Assembly: GCA_965660145.1 (NCBI GenBank)
Contig: CBFHYX010000007.1
Location: 1 to 64,000, forward strand
Length of the DNA stretch: 64,000 nucleotides
Direction: 5' to 3'
Origin: JABURQ01 sp029243145
GTDB lineage: Bacteria > Planctomycetota > Planctomycetia > Planctomycetales > Planctomycetaceae
Positions 63,946 through 64,000 of this stretch are shown here, piece after piece. Below the pieces are notes generated by a model. The model was not told the DNA's origin. It worked only from the letters and a program-made list of their open reading frames with translations, and did no database searches. How positions within the stretch are numbered: position 1 is the stretch's first letter; the number at the start of each line of letters is the position of its first letter. The translations under genes were made by a program, and so were the position numbers.

Positions 63946-64000
63946 ATTCGGAATCAAGATTCGGGAACATTTGGTTCAAGATTTGGTCAACATTCGGTCA

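Larger units (their letters stand above)
62622..64000. repeat. Gene-free repeat field at the right edge
   Basis: No convincing gene. It contains CTCTGCG/CTCTGCGGTT repeats (62941-62984 and 63500-63530), a second GGGTGACG...CTATTCAGGACG copy (62996-63125), a CTGCGTCGCCGCGCCGCTGCGCGAGTC stretch matching the left part of the 85-bp repeats, and the second long repeat (63630-63945). Confidence 0.7.

Overview
This window looks like chromosomal DNA of a Planctomycetes bacterium, probably near the Planctomycetaceae; the genus is not decided. The clues are Cx-PSR sulfatases, a ThuA-like protein, a very large AsmA-like envelope protein, a lysine-rich histone-like protein, a DUF58/transglutaminase pair, many secreted proteins of unknown function, and intergenic DNA crowded with short palindromic repeats. 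Coding is dense, on both strands, at roughly half G+C.

Layout. 1-9 kb: a left-edge partial nuclease-like gene, a decayed bacterioferritin gene, an AsmA-like gene, a short structured transcript with a tiny ORF, a ThuA gene, a coiled-coil secreted protein interrupted by TGA, a repeat field, and a glgC gene with an internal deletion. 9-14 kb: DUF3050, histone-like, FAH hydrolase and HEAT-repeat genes. 14-16 kb: a secreted thioredoxin-like gene whose stop sits directly behind an A AAA AAG slippery heptamer and which would join by -1 frameshifting to a CcdA/DsbD-like membrane domain. 17-28 kb, mostly minus strand: bioB, a small membrane-anchored protein, dnaE, a degenerate UvrA paralogue, rimI, a BON-like protein and ferrochelatase. 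28-29.6 kb: repeat field. 29.6-35.3 kb: the peptidoglycan precursor cluster murE-murF-mraY-murG. 35-41.5 kb: sulfatase, maf, glpK, esterase and queD. 41.5-47 kb: a transposase remnant, a membrane-bound sigma54 activator, a Uma2 protein and a short LeuA. 47-56 kb: a cysteine-less TlpA-like protein, a thioesterase/monooxygenase/methyltransferase operon, an LRR lipoprotein, a release-factor-like protein and DUF58-transglutaminase. 56-62.6 kb: a peptide ABC transporter (two permeases and a binding lipoprotein, no ATPase) and a Gfo/Idh/MocA oxidoreductase. 62.6-64 kb: repeat field.

Genes acting together: murE to murG supply UDP-MurNAc-pentapeptide, lipid I and lipid II, and the MurE DNPR motif points to meso-diaminopimelate. 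The oppA-oppB-oppC-like genes form one transcription unit. The 49.5-50.9 kb genes form a tight operon. dnaE, the small protein and bioB lie head to tail.

The most interesting signals are the candidate programmed frameshift in the thioredoxin/CcdA gene, the tiny double-Shine-Dalgarno ORF with a strong terminator, three mini-ORFs with overlapping stop/start codons leading into murE, two large hairpins ahead of mraY, and an 85-bp repeat unit whose inverted ends are always 69 nt apart.
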